A DNA stretch of 64,000 nucleotides from UBA1447 sp964568955 (GTDB lineage Bacteria > Bacillota > Clostridia > Oscillospirales > Acutalibacteraceae). The stretch's first letter is position 1. Each line of letters begins with the position of its first letter. The DNA is taken from positions 1-64,000 of the forward strand of contig CAZMSM010000001.1 in NCBI GenBank assembly GCA_964568955.1. The letters run 5' to 3'. The position numbers were made by a program, and so were the translations under genes. The notes under the pieces were generated by a model. The model saw only the letters and a list, made by a program, of their open reading frames with translations, did not search any database and was not told the origin of the DNA. This document shows, piece after piece, positions 24,366-32,104 of this stretch.

Positions 24366-24600
24366 GCATTCAACGAGAGAAGTAATCGGCAAAACACGCA
24401 GCAGAGAGGGGATTGCTTGCTGAAAAATCCCTTGCGTATAACCGGTGAAATGCACTCGCTGGCAATCGGGGGGAAAAGGATTTGAGTATCCCCGGGCGGA
24501 TGGCACCGTTATCGCCAAAAAGTTATAAACCGGAGTGGGACCGCGTTCAATCGCCTCCGCCGCCTGTAAAGGCGGTGCGGGGTTAATTTTATGGAGGTGG
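24366..24600 (+). promoter_or_regulatory. T-box riboswitch, cysteine specific
   Basis: The leader has the T-box core GAGTGGGACCGCG (24533-24545) and a Stem I with GAGAG and the distal loop region GGATTGCTTGCTGA (24410-24423). In the 3' side of the specifier loop, GAAA is followed by TGC (24451-24453), a Cys codon, and then A. Uncharged tRNA-Cys would bind both sites and turn on cysE-cysS. The downstream GC-rich hairpin (24554-24581) has only a weak T tract (GGTTAATTTT). CCTCC in 24554-24558 can also pair with the cysE Shine-Dalgarno GGAGG (24593-24597), so control may be at translation. Confidence 0.9.
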
Positions 24601-24606
24601 AGCATT

Positions 24607-25257
24607 ATGTTTAAACGATTGCGTGAAGATATTGCTTGTGTTCAAATGAGAGACCCCGCAGCGCGCTCCGCAATTGAAGTATTTTTGCTTTACCCCGGGC
24701 TTAAGGCTATCAGAGCCCATCGAAAGGCTTTCTGGTGCTTTAACCACAGGCTGTTTTTCCTTGCCCGTTGGATATCACAAAGGGCCGCAAGAAGGACGGG
24801 GATAGAAATCCATCCCGCAGCGCAAATCGGTCATCGTTTGTTTATTGACCACGGCAACGGTGTGGTTATTGGGGAAACCGTGGTTATCGGTGACGATGTG
24901 ACGATTTACCAAGGCGTTACCTTGGGCGGTACAGGGAAAGACACCGGCAAACGACATCCGACCATAGGCAACCATGTAACAATTGGAACAGGTGCTAAAA
25001 TATTGGGGCCGTTTAAAGTTGGGGACAATTCCGTTATTGCCGCAGGGGCCGTCGTTTTGCAAGAAATCCCACCGAATTCAACGGCTGTCGGTGTACCGGC
25101 AAGGGTTGTCAAGCGCAATGGCCAAAGAATTGATGAGCTTGACCAAGTTCATATACCGGACCCTGTAGCACAGGAGTTTAACAAGCTGATAGTAAGAATA
25201 GAACATCTTGAAAGAAAATTGAACATAGCGGAGGAAAATGAAAATGCGAATTTATAA
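24607..25257 (+). CDS. cysE: Serine O-acetyltransferase
   Basis: A 216-residue CysE that makes O-acetylserine for cysteine synthesis. The N-terminal helical part (MFKRLREDIACVQMRDPAAR) is the short Gram-positive form. The left-handed beta-helix of hexapeptide repeats runs from about 60 to 180 with HPAAQIGHRLFIDHGNGVVI, GVTLGGTGKDTGKRHP and VGVPARVVKR. ATG 24607 follows GGAGG. It overlaps cysS by 14 bases, so the two are translationally coupled and share the T-box. Confidence 0.95.
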   Translation: MFKRLREDIACVQMRDPAARSAIEVFLLYPGLKAIRAHRKAFWCFNHRLFFLARWISQRAARRTGIEIHPAAQIGHRLFIDHGNGVVIGETVVIGDDVTIYQGVTLGGTGKDTGKRHPTIGNHVTIGTGAKILGPFKVGDNSVIAAGAVVLQEIPPNSTAVGVPARVVKRNGQRIDELDQVHIPDPVAQEFNKLIVRIEHLERKLNIAEENENANL

Positions 25258-26644
25258 CACATTGACTCGAACAAGAGAAGAACTTAAAACGATCACCGAC
25301 GGACAGGTTAAAATATACGCTTGTGGCCCGACGGTTTACAATTATTTTCATATCGGCAACGCCAGACCCTTGTGCGTGTTTGACATTTTGCGCCGTTATT
25401 TGGAGTACAGGGGTTATAAAGTAACCTTCGTGCAAAACTTTACGGATATTGACGATAAGATTATAAAAAGCGCAAATGAAGAAGGCCTGCTGTTTAGCGA
25501 AATAGCAGAAAAATTTATTCAAGAATATTGGAAAGACGCAAAAGGGCTCAATATCCGCGAGGCCACCTTTCACCCCAAGGCAACCGACAATATTAATGAA
25601 ATGATTGATATTATTTCCACACTGATTGAAAAGGGTTGCGCCTACGAGGTAGAAGGCGATGTCTACTTTAGTCCATCCAAATTCGATGAGTATGGCAAGC
25701 TGTCCCAGCAGCAAATGGAAGACTTAGAGTCGGGCGCACGTATCATGACGGGCGATGTCAAGCGCGAACCGATGGACTTCGCTCTTTGGAAGAGCGCAAA
25801 ACCGGACGAGCCTTTTTGGGAATCACCCTGGGGGCAAGGCAGACCGGGCTGGCATATTGAGTGTTCGGCCATGGCAAGGCGTTATTTAGGGGAAACGATT
25901 GACATTCACTGTGGTGGGCAGGACTTGATTTTCCCCCATCATGAAAATGAGATTGCGCAAAGTGAGTGCTGCAACGGTGTGCCTTTTGCGAATTATTGGA
26001 TGCACAACGGGTATATCAATGTGGATAACCAAAAGATGTCAAAGTCTGTCGGCAACTTTTTCACCGTGCGCGACGTGGCTGAAAAATATGGCTACGAACC
26101 GATTCGTTATTTAATGATTTCATCACACTATAGGAGCCCTGTCAACTATAGTTATGACGTTATTGAGCAAAGCAAAGCGTCCCTCAATCGGCTGTACACA
26201 TGCCGAGAAAATTTAGATTTTGCTGAAAAGAACGCGCCTGAAACGGTGGCAGATTCCGAAACCGAACTGCAAAACCTGCTCGACAGCAGACGCGTACAAT
26301 TTATTGAAGCAATGGACGATGACCTGAACACCGCCGATGGCCTTGCGGCTATTTTTGAGCTTGTTAGGGACATTAATACGCAGGTTATCGACAACAGAGC
26401 GTCTAAACAAACATGCCGCTATGCGATGCAGGTTTTTGATGAGTTGTGCGAAGTGCTTGGTTTATTGTACAATCGTACTATCGGCAGCATTGATGAAAAA
26501 GTGGAAGCGCTCATACAAGCCAGAACAGCAGCGCGCGACGCGAAGAACTGGGCAGAGGCTGACAGAATCAGGGATGAACTCAAAGAGATGGGCATTACAC
26601 TTGAAGACACCGCCCAGGGGATCAAATGGCACCAAGAAAACTAA
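25244..26644 (+). CDS. cysS: Cysteinyl-tRNA synthetase
   Basis: A 466-residue class I synthetase. The zinc/ATP region is YACGPTVYNYFHIGN with the HIGH-like motif HIGN at 36-39. Zinc ligands recur in WHIECSAMA and HHENEIAQSEC, and KMSKS is near 265. A C-terminal anticodon-binding helical domain completes the enzyme. ATG 25244 is preferred because the GGAGG at 25230-25234 is nine bases away; ATG 25238 would be only three bases off. Expression should rise when tRNA-Cys is uncharged, through the shared T-box. Confidence 0.96.
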   Translation: MRIYNTLTRTREELKTITDGQVKIYACGPTVYNYFHIGNARPLCVFDILRRYLEYRGYKVTFVQNFTDIDDKIIKSANEEGLLFSEIAEKFIQEYWKDAKGLNIREATFHPKATDNINEMIDIISTLIEKGCAYEVEGDVYFSPSKFDEYGKLSQQQMEDLESGARIMTGDVKREPMDFALWKSAKPDEPFWESPWGQGRPGWHIECSAMARRYLGETIDIHCGGQDLIFPHHENEIAQSECCNGVPFANYWMHNGYINVDNQKMSKSVGNFFTVRDVAEKYGYEPIRYLMISSHYRSPVNYSYDVIEQSKASLNRLYTCRENLDFAEKNAPETVADSETELQNLLDSRRVQFIEAMDDDLNTADGLAAIFELVRDINTQVIDNRASKQTCRYAMQVFDELCEVLGLLYNRTIGSIDEKVEALIQARTAARDAKNWAEADRIRDELKEMGITLEDTAQGIKWHQEN

Positions 26645-26684
26645 GCAGGTTTTGAACCGAGCACGTTGCGAAAGGAACAAGGGA

Positions 26685-27569
26685 ATGAAAAACGCATTTA
26701 ATAATTATCACCCTTTTGTTGCTTTTTTGCCTTTTGCCGCCGCTATCGTTTTTGCGATGCTCAGTTTTCACCCGGTGTATTCGGCTATATCCCTATTTTG
26801 CTCCATCGTTACGGCCTTAAAAATCAATGGGTTAAAAGCACTGCGGCTTGCTCTTCGGTTTTGTTTACCAATTTTTATATTGACTGTTGCTATCAATACC
26901 GCTTTTAATAATAATGGAATGACGGTTATGTTTTATGTCGGTGACCGTCCGATTCTTTATGAAGGGTTGCTGTTTGGTCTTTGTTCGGCCGCGGCACTCA
27001 GTTCCGTCTTGCTGTGGTTTTCCTGTTATTCCACCATTATCGACAGTGAAAAATTTCTCTTCCTTACAAGCCGCATTTCGCCGACCGCTGCTTTACTCGT
27101 GTCGATGACGTTGGGGCAAATAACCCTTATGCGAAGAAAAATCGAAAAAATTGACGATGCGCAAAAAGGCATTTACGGCGAAGAGCGCAAGGGGTTTAAG
27201 CAAAAGCTCAGGCTTGCAATGCTAAAAATATCCGTTTTGCTCAGCTGGTCGATGGAAGATTCTGTTCAGACGGCCGACTCTATGCATGCCCGCGGGTATG
27301 GTACAGGTAGAATGACCAAAATGAATCCCTATATGTTTAGCAGAAAAGATTATCGGCTTTTGTCCGTATTCGTTTTGTTGTTGGTTCCGACGCTAGTTTT
27401 TATTGTTGCGGGCAAAGCGGCATTTATGTTTTACCCGGTAACGGAATCTGTCAAATTTGATACGACATCTGTTATGGCGTATCTTTTCTATTTTGCTTTA
27501 CTCATCTTGCCTTTACTTGTTGAAATGAAGGGGGCCGTTAAATGGCATTATTACATATCAAGGATTTAA
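26685..27569 (+). CDS. ECF transporter transmembrane (T) component
   Basis: A 294-residue CbiQ/EcfT-family membrane protein that couples the ATPases to the substrate-binding S subunit. It has several hydrophobic segments. The coupling helix motif lies around MLKISVLLSWSMEDSVQTAD and the arginine signature is in SMHARGYG, the typical ARG motif of EcfT. ATG 26685 follows AAAGGAACAAGGG; the frame extends further upstream only inside cysS. Its end overlaps the ATPase gene by 28 bases. Confidence 0.88.
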   Translation: MKNAFNNYHPFVAFLPFAAAIVFAMLSFHPVYSAISLFCSIVTALKINGLKALRLALRFCLPIFILTVAINTAFNNNGMTVMFYVGDRPILYEGLLFGLCSAAALSSVLLWFSCYSTIIDSEKFLFLTSRISPTAALLVSMTLGQITLMRRKIEKIDDAQKGIYGEERKGFKQKLRLAMLKISVLLSWSMEDSVQTADSMHARGYGTGRMTKMNPYMFSRKDYRLLSVFVLLLVPTLVFIVAGKAAFMFYPVTESVKFDTTSVMAYLFYFALLILPLLVEMKGAVKWHYYISRI

Positions 27570-29332
27570 ACTTTTCCTACCCAAATGAAACGGCCAAAGC
27601 CTTACTAAACATAAATCTCGAAGTGCAAAAAGGCGAATTTCTACTGCTTTGCGGCCCGTCCGGATGTGGAAAAACGACTCTTTTACGGCATATAAAACCC
27701 TTCCTTGAGCCGGTAGGGGAAAAAAGCGGTACGATTTTCTTTAATAGCGTTGAAACGGGTCAGATAGAAGAACGAGAAGCAGCTGCAAGAATCGGGTTAA
27801 TTATGCAAAACCCTGAAAGCCAAATTGTCACTGAAACGGTAAGGCATGAATTGGCGTTTGGGCTTGAGTGTCTCGGCGTTCACCCGCCGCTTATCGCAAA
27901 AAGAGTTGCCGAAACGGTGTCCTATTTCGGTCTCGAAGAATTATACAACAAAAAGAACAACGAGCTTTCAGGCGGGGAAAAACAACTTATCAGCATTGCT
28001 GCTATCATGTCCATGCGCCCTGAGCTGATTTTGCTTGACGAGCCGGCCTCTCAGCTTGACCCGATAGCTGCCCGCAACCTTTATGATATGCTGCTACGTT
28101 TGAACACGGAGCTTGGCATAACGGTTATTTTATCCGAACATAGAATTGACGATGTTTTTGCAATTGCAGACCGAGTTATTGTGATGAACAAAGGGGCGCT
28201 TGTTTGTCAAAACACCCCCAAGCAAGCAGCGTTTTTCATGACGGAAACAGCCGATGAAAAAGTCGGGGCTATGCTGCCCATACCTGCAAAAATATACAGA
28301 GATATTTCTTCTTTAGTCGAAACGAACGAAATCGAACCGTTGCCAACGGTTGCGACATCGTTTGTGGCCGGAGAAATTCCCGTAACCGTGCGGGATGTAA
28401 AACCGTGGTTTGAAGCCATGGCGAAAAAACATCTGCATGATCCCTCGAAAAACAATGAACCGTCAGTTGTTGCCGGTCAAAGAATGAATGATACCAAGAG
28501 CATAAAAAATAAAGTTAAACACCGAGCAGATGACTTTATCTGTTTAGACTCTCTGTTTTTTCGCTTTGAGAAAAACTCGGACGACGTGATTCGAAATTTA
28601 TCTTTAAAAATTAATAAAGGCGAAATTCTTAGTGTGGTTGGCGGTAACGGAGCCGGGAAAACAACTTTGCTTCGCTTAATCTGTGGGATAATAAAACCAT
28701 ACAGCGGTAAAATAAAGTTGCCCGCAAACGGGGTGAACATTGTTTATCTGCCTCAAAACCCGCAAAGTATGTTTGCCTATGACACGGTACTTGAAGATTT
28801 ACAAAATGTCGAAGGCGGCTTGACCGGCACACAGCGGTTTTTAAAATCAACAGGACTTACCGCTGCAAAGGACAGTGTAATTTCCCCTAAACTACAATCA
28901 ATCATAGATAGGCTCGACATACACGCAATCATCCGTAAGCATCCGTTCGATTTGAGCTTCGGCGAACTTCAAAGGGCGGCTTTGGCAATGTTGCTTTTAA
29001 AAACGCCGAGTGTCCTTTTGCTGGATGAGCCTACAAAAGGTTTGGATATGCTCACCAAAGAAAAAATCGCCCAATTATTGAAGTCGCTTTGTGATGAGGG
29101 TTTAACGGTTGTGGCCGTCACCCACGATATTGAGTTTGCTGCGGAATATTCGCACAGCTGTGCGATGCTGTTTGACGGTAGGATTTTGAATGTTGAAACG
29201 CCCGAACAGTTTTTCAGCGGCAATATGAGTTACACGACGGTTGCGCATAGAATTGCCGGCAATATATTTACTAAAACAATTACCAGCGAGGAAGTGAAGA
29301 CGAAGTGGAAAGAATACGCAACAAAACACTGA
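27542..29332 (+). CDS. ECF transporter duplicated ATPase (A-A') component
   Basis: A 596-residue protein with two ABC ATPase domains in one chain, similar in layout to YkoD. The first has GPSGCGKTT (Walker A), LSGGEKQL (signature) and LILLDEPAS (Walker B). The second has GGNGAGKTT, LSFGELQR and LLLDEPTKGLD. A linker of about 100 residues separates them. Both sites look intact apart from the SFG signature in the second half. It overlaps the T gene before it and the S gene after it, so the three form one transporter. Confidence 0.93.
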   Translation: MALLHIKDLNFSYPNETAKALLNINLEVQKGEFLLLCGPSGCGKTTLLRHIKPFLEPVGEKSGTIFFNSVETGQIEEREAAARIGLIMQNPESQIVTETVRHELAFGLECLGVHPPLIAKRVAETVSYFGLEELYNKKNNELSGGEKQLISIAAIMSMRPELILLDEPASQLDPIAARNLYDMLLRLNTELGITVILSEHRIDDVFAIADRVIVMNKGALVCQNTPKQAAFFMTETADEKVGAMLPIPAKIYRDISSLVETNEIEPLPTVATSFVAGEIPVTVRDVKPWFEAMAKKHLHDPSKNNEPSVVAGQRMNDTKSIKNKVKHRADDFICLDSLFFRFEKNSDDVIRNLSLKINKGEILSVVGGNGAGKTTLLRLICGIIKPYSGKIKLPANGVNIVYLPQNPQSMFAYDTVLEDLQNVEGGLTGTQRFLKSTGLTAAKDSVISPKLQSIIDRLDIHAIIRKHPFDLSFGELQRAALAMLLLKTPSVLLLDEPTKGLDMLTKEKIAQLLKSLCDEGLTVVAVTHDIEFAAEYSHSCAMLFDGRILNVETPEQFFSGNMSYTTVAHRIAGNIFTKTITSEEVKTKWKEYATKH

Positions 29333-30012
29333 CCAATGCAGTGACTGCCGGCGCAGTGATTGTTTGTGCGGTATTGCTTGTTTTTTATGCCTTTAAAAAT
29401 AAAACAGGGTACGCGTTGATTTCCGTGGTGATCATCTCCTTGTTCATTGTTCCGTTTTTTTTAAGTTTTGAGCGGCAAAAGCCGAAGGCTAGAGATATTG
29501 TTCCGATTGCAGTGATGGCGGCCCTGGGTACCGTCAGCAGAATTGCATTTGCAATGGTTGCGGGCGTTAAACCCACTACCGCAATTGTCATTATTTCCGG
29601 TGTTGCATTCGGGCCGCAAGCCGGGTTTTTAACGGGCGCTGTCTCGGCACTTGCATCCAACTTCTTTTTTGGTCAAGGCGCATGGACACCGTGGCAGATG
29701 CTGGCCTGGGGACTTTGCGGGCTTTTTGCAGGTATGTTTAAAAATGCAGGTGCCATCAAAGGCACCAAATCACTCATCGCATACGGCGTTTTTGCGGGCT
29801 TCATGTTTGGGTTGATTATGAATTGCTGGCATATTATTGGTTTTGTAAACCCCATTACCGTGGGGGCTATTGTAACGACTTTTGTGGCAAGTTTTTATTA
29901 CGATTTGACACATGTAATTTCCACAGCACTGTTTCTTTTGTTGCTTGGCAATATGTGGCTAAAAAAGCTTGAAAGAATTAAAAGTAAATTTGGCATTATG
30001 AGGACGGCTTAA
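29305..30012 (+). CDS. ECF transporter substrate-binding (S) component, substrate uncertain
   Basis: A 235-residue membrane protein with about six helices. The segment IVPIAVMAALGTVSRIAFA resembles the AxxxA motif helix of S subunits that contacts EcfT. The stretch FFFGQGAWTPWQMLAWGLCG is characteristic of a subgroup that includes cobalamin-type S components (CbrT-like), but the substrate cannot be fixed by eye. A cobamide would fit the corrinoid cassette at 0.2-4.1 kb (inference). No riboswitch precedes the transporter genes; they may be transcribed from the cysteine T-box promoter. Confidence 0.8.
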   Translation: MERIRNKTLTNAVTAGAVIVCAVLLVFYAFKNKTGYALISVVIISLFIVPFFLSFERQKPKARDIVPIAVMAALGTVSRIAFAMVAGVKPTTAIVIISGVAFGPQAGFLTGAVSALASNFFFGQGAWTPWQMLAWGLCGLFAGMFKNAGAIKGTKSLIAYGVFAGFMFGLIMNCWHIIGFVNPITVGAIVTTFVASFYYDLTHVISTALFLLLLGNMWLKKLERIKSKFGIMRTA

Positions 30013-30062
30013 AAATGCAGGAGTAAATGGCGTTGAAAAACTGCTTTTATTCGCGGTGATAC

Positions 30063-30091
30063 TTGTTCTTATAGACGATTTGCTTTACAAT
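30063..30091 (+). promoter_or_regulatory. Promoter of miaB
   Basis: TTGTTC, 17 bases, TACAAT, 46 bases before the TTG start. Confidence 0.5.
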
Positions 30092-30136
30092 AGTTATTAA
30101 TTTTACATGACTGTTTATTTCCGGAGGGGTTTTAGA

Positions 30137-31585
30137 TTGACATCAAGTAAGCATAAAATAAACGTATCCATCCCGGAAGAAGAGATGGAAAAGCAGCGTG
30201 AATATACAGCAATGGCAAAGTCGATTTTGCTCGCTCGCAACGCCTCAAAGCAGCCCTTGGCCTTTGTTCGAACCTTTGGTTGCCAAGGCAATGTTTCGGA
30301 CTCCGAACGATTAAAAGGGATGCTTATGGATATGGGTTATGGGCTGACCGAAACGGTTGAAGAGGCGGATTTGGCTATTTTCAATACCTGCGCTGTGCGC
30401 GAGCATGCACAGGACCGCGTTTTTGGAAATGTTGGTGCTCTTAAACCCCTGAAAGACAAAAACCCTCGGCTCATCATCGCCCTTTGTGGGTGTATGATGC
30501 AGCAAGAATATATTGTCGAAAAAATAAAAGAAAGCTATTCGTTCGTTGACCTCGTTTTCGGAACACATGTTTTGCATAGAATGCCCGAGTTCTTGTATAC
30601 TGCAATCAGCCGAGGGCAAAAAATGTACGAGATTTCTCAAACAGACGGCTTGATTGCCGAGGGGGTTGCACTGCATCGAGACAGTGCCTTTCAAGCTTGG
30701 TTGCCTATCATGTACGGGTGTGACAATTATTGCAGTTACTGTATTGTTCCCTATGTCAGAGGCAGAGAAAGAAGCCGAAAATTTGAAGACGTGATGGATG
30801 AGGCAAGGGGTCTTATTGCGGCAGGCTATAAAGAGATTACACTCTTAGGTCAAAATGTCAATTCATATGGGAAAAACCTGTATTCGGATATTGATTTTTC
30901 GGCGTTATTGGAAAGCATCAATGCCATTGAAGGTGATTTTCTTATTCGTTTTATGACCTCGACCCCAAGGGACTGCAACCGTCGACTTCTTGACACGATG
31001 GCTGCTTGCGAAAAAGTTGCAAGGCATATTCACCTCCCCTTTCAAAGCGGCAACAACAGGGTGTTAAAGGCCATGAACAGAGGCTATACGAGAGAAGAGT
31101 ATTTAGACCTTATCGACTATGCACGTCAAGTTATGCCGGGAGTATCCATTACGAGCGATGTTATCGTCGGATTTCCCGGTGAAAGTGATGAAGAGTTTTG
31201 CGATACGCTCTCACTCGTAGAGCAAGTTCAATTTACCTCAATATATACGTTTATTTATTCGCCAAGGCAAGGAACCCTTGCGGCAACGATGCAAGATAAT
31301 GCAACCCATGAAGAAAAAGTCAGTCGGTTTAAGAGGCTTACAAAACTGCAAGAAGGCATTGCGGGGGAGAGAACCGCATCGATGAAAGGTGAAACCCTTA
31401 GAGTGTTGTGCGAATCGGAGAAAAAGCCCGGTTCCGGCATTTTAATAGGGCGAACACAAGGTAATATCATCATTGAATTTGCGGCATCACCGGCGAATAT
31501 CGGTAGCTATGTGGATGTGCTCGTAACCCAAGCAAGGACATGGATTCTCAAAGGGACTCCGATAAAAATCGAGCAAAAGCCATAA
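30137..31585 (+). CDS. miaB: tRNA-2-methylthio-N6-isopentenyladenosine synthase
   Basis: A 482-residue radical SAM methylthiotransferase that adds the 2-methylthio group to i6A37 in tRNA. The MTTase domain has TFGCQGNVSDSERLKG and NTCAVREHA, the SAM cluster motif is CDNYCSYCIVPYVRGRERSR, and a TRAM domain is at the C-terminus. The usual GCQMN appears here as GCQGN. TTG 30137 is chosen because CCGGAGGGG lies about nine bases before it; ATG 30107 has no ribosome site. The partner enzyme MiaA is encoded downstream at 36.7 kb. Confidence 0.95.
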   Translation: MTSSKHKINVSIPEEEMEKQREYTAMAKSILLARNASKQPLAFVRTFGCQGNVSDSERLKGMLMDMGYGLTETVEEADLAIFNTCAVREHAQDRVFGNVGALKPLKDKNPRLIIALCGCMMQQEYIVEKIKESYSFVDLVFGTHVLHRMPEFLYTAISRGQKMYEISQTDGLIAEGVALHRDSAFQAWLPIMYGCDNYCSYCIVPYVRGRERSRKFEDVMDEARGLIAAGYKEITLLGQNVNSYGKNLYSDIDFSALLESINAIEGDFLIRFMTSTPRDCNRRLLDTMAACEKVARHIHLPFQSGNNRVLKAMNRGYTREEYLDLIDYARQVMPGVSITSDVIVGFPGESDEEFCDTLSLVEQVQFTSIYTFIYSPRQGTLAATMQDNATHEEKVSRFKRLTKLQEGIAGERTASMKGETLRVLCESEKKPGSGILIGRTQGNIIIEFAASPANIGSYVDVLVTQARTWILKGTPIKIEQKP

Positions 31586-31655
31586 AACCAAACGATTGTA
31601 TCTATTGTGTCACCTGTAAAAGGATTGACATAAAATAAATTTAAGGAGAAATAAA

Positions 31656-32069
31656 ATGGACTTAATTCAAATGACAAGGGAACTCGGCGAGGCAATACAG
31701 CAGGACGAAAGGTATCTCGCGCTCGCAAAGGCAAACGCAGTTAACGAAGCGGATACGCAATTGAACAGCCTAATCGGTGAGATACAGATGATTCAGACAG
31801 CCTATCAAAGCGAAGCGGCAAAAGAAGGCGGGGACAAAGAAAAACTCGAAGAGCTTGATAAGCAATTTTCAGAAGTTTATGGCAAAGTTATGGCAAATGA
31901 AAATATGCAAACCTTTCAAGAGGCCAGAGAGGCGATTGATGATTTGATGAAAGAAATCACCGGTATTTTGGCTCTTTGTATTCGCGGTGAAGACCCTGCC
32001 ACGTGCGAGCTTGAGCCTGAGCAAAGCTGCGAAGGTGAATGCTCGTCCTGCTGCAGTGAGTGCGAATAA
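31656..32069 (+). CDS. YlbF/YmcA family protein with cysteine tail
   Basis: A 137-residue helical protein of the YlbF/YmcA family. In Bacillus these form a complex with YaaT that carries iron-sulfur clusters and affects RNase Y-dependent mRNA processing. The family body is residues 1-110. The last 25 residues contain seven cysteines, including CEGECSSCCSECE, a likely cluster-binding tail. AAGGAG precedes ATG 31656. It lies between miaB and mutS. Confidence 0.85.
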   Translation: MDLIQMTRELGEAIQQDERYLALAKANAVNEADTQLNSLIGEIQMIQTAYQSEAAKEGGDKEKLEELDKQFSEVYGKVMANENMQTFQEAREAIDDLMKEITGILALCIRGEDPATCELEPEQSCEGECSSCCSECE

Positions 32070-32104
32070 TATAAACGGCGCGGATTTGATTGCGAGGAAA
32101 GATT

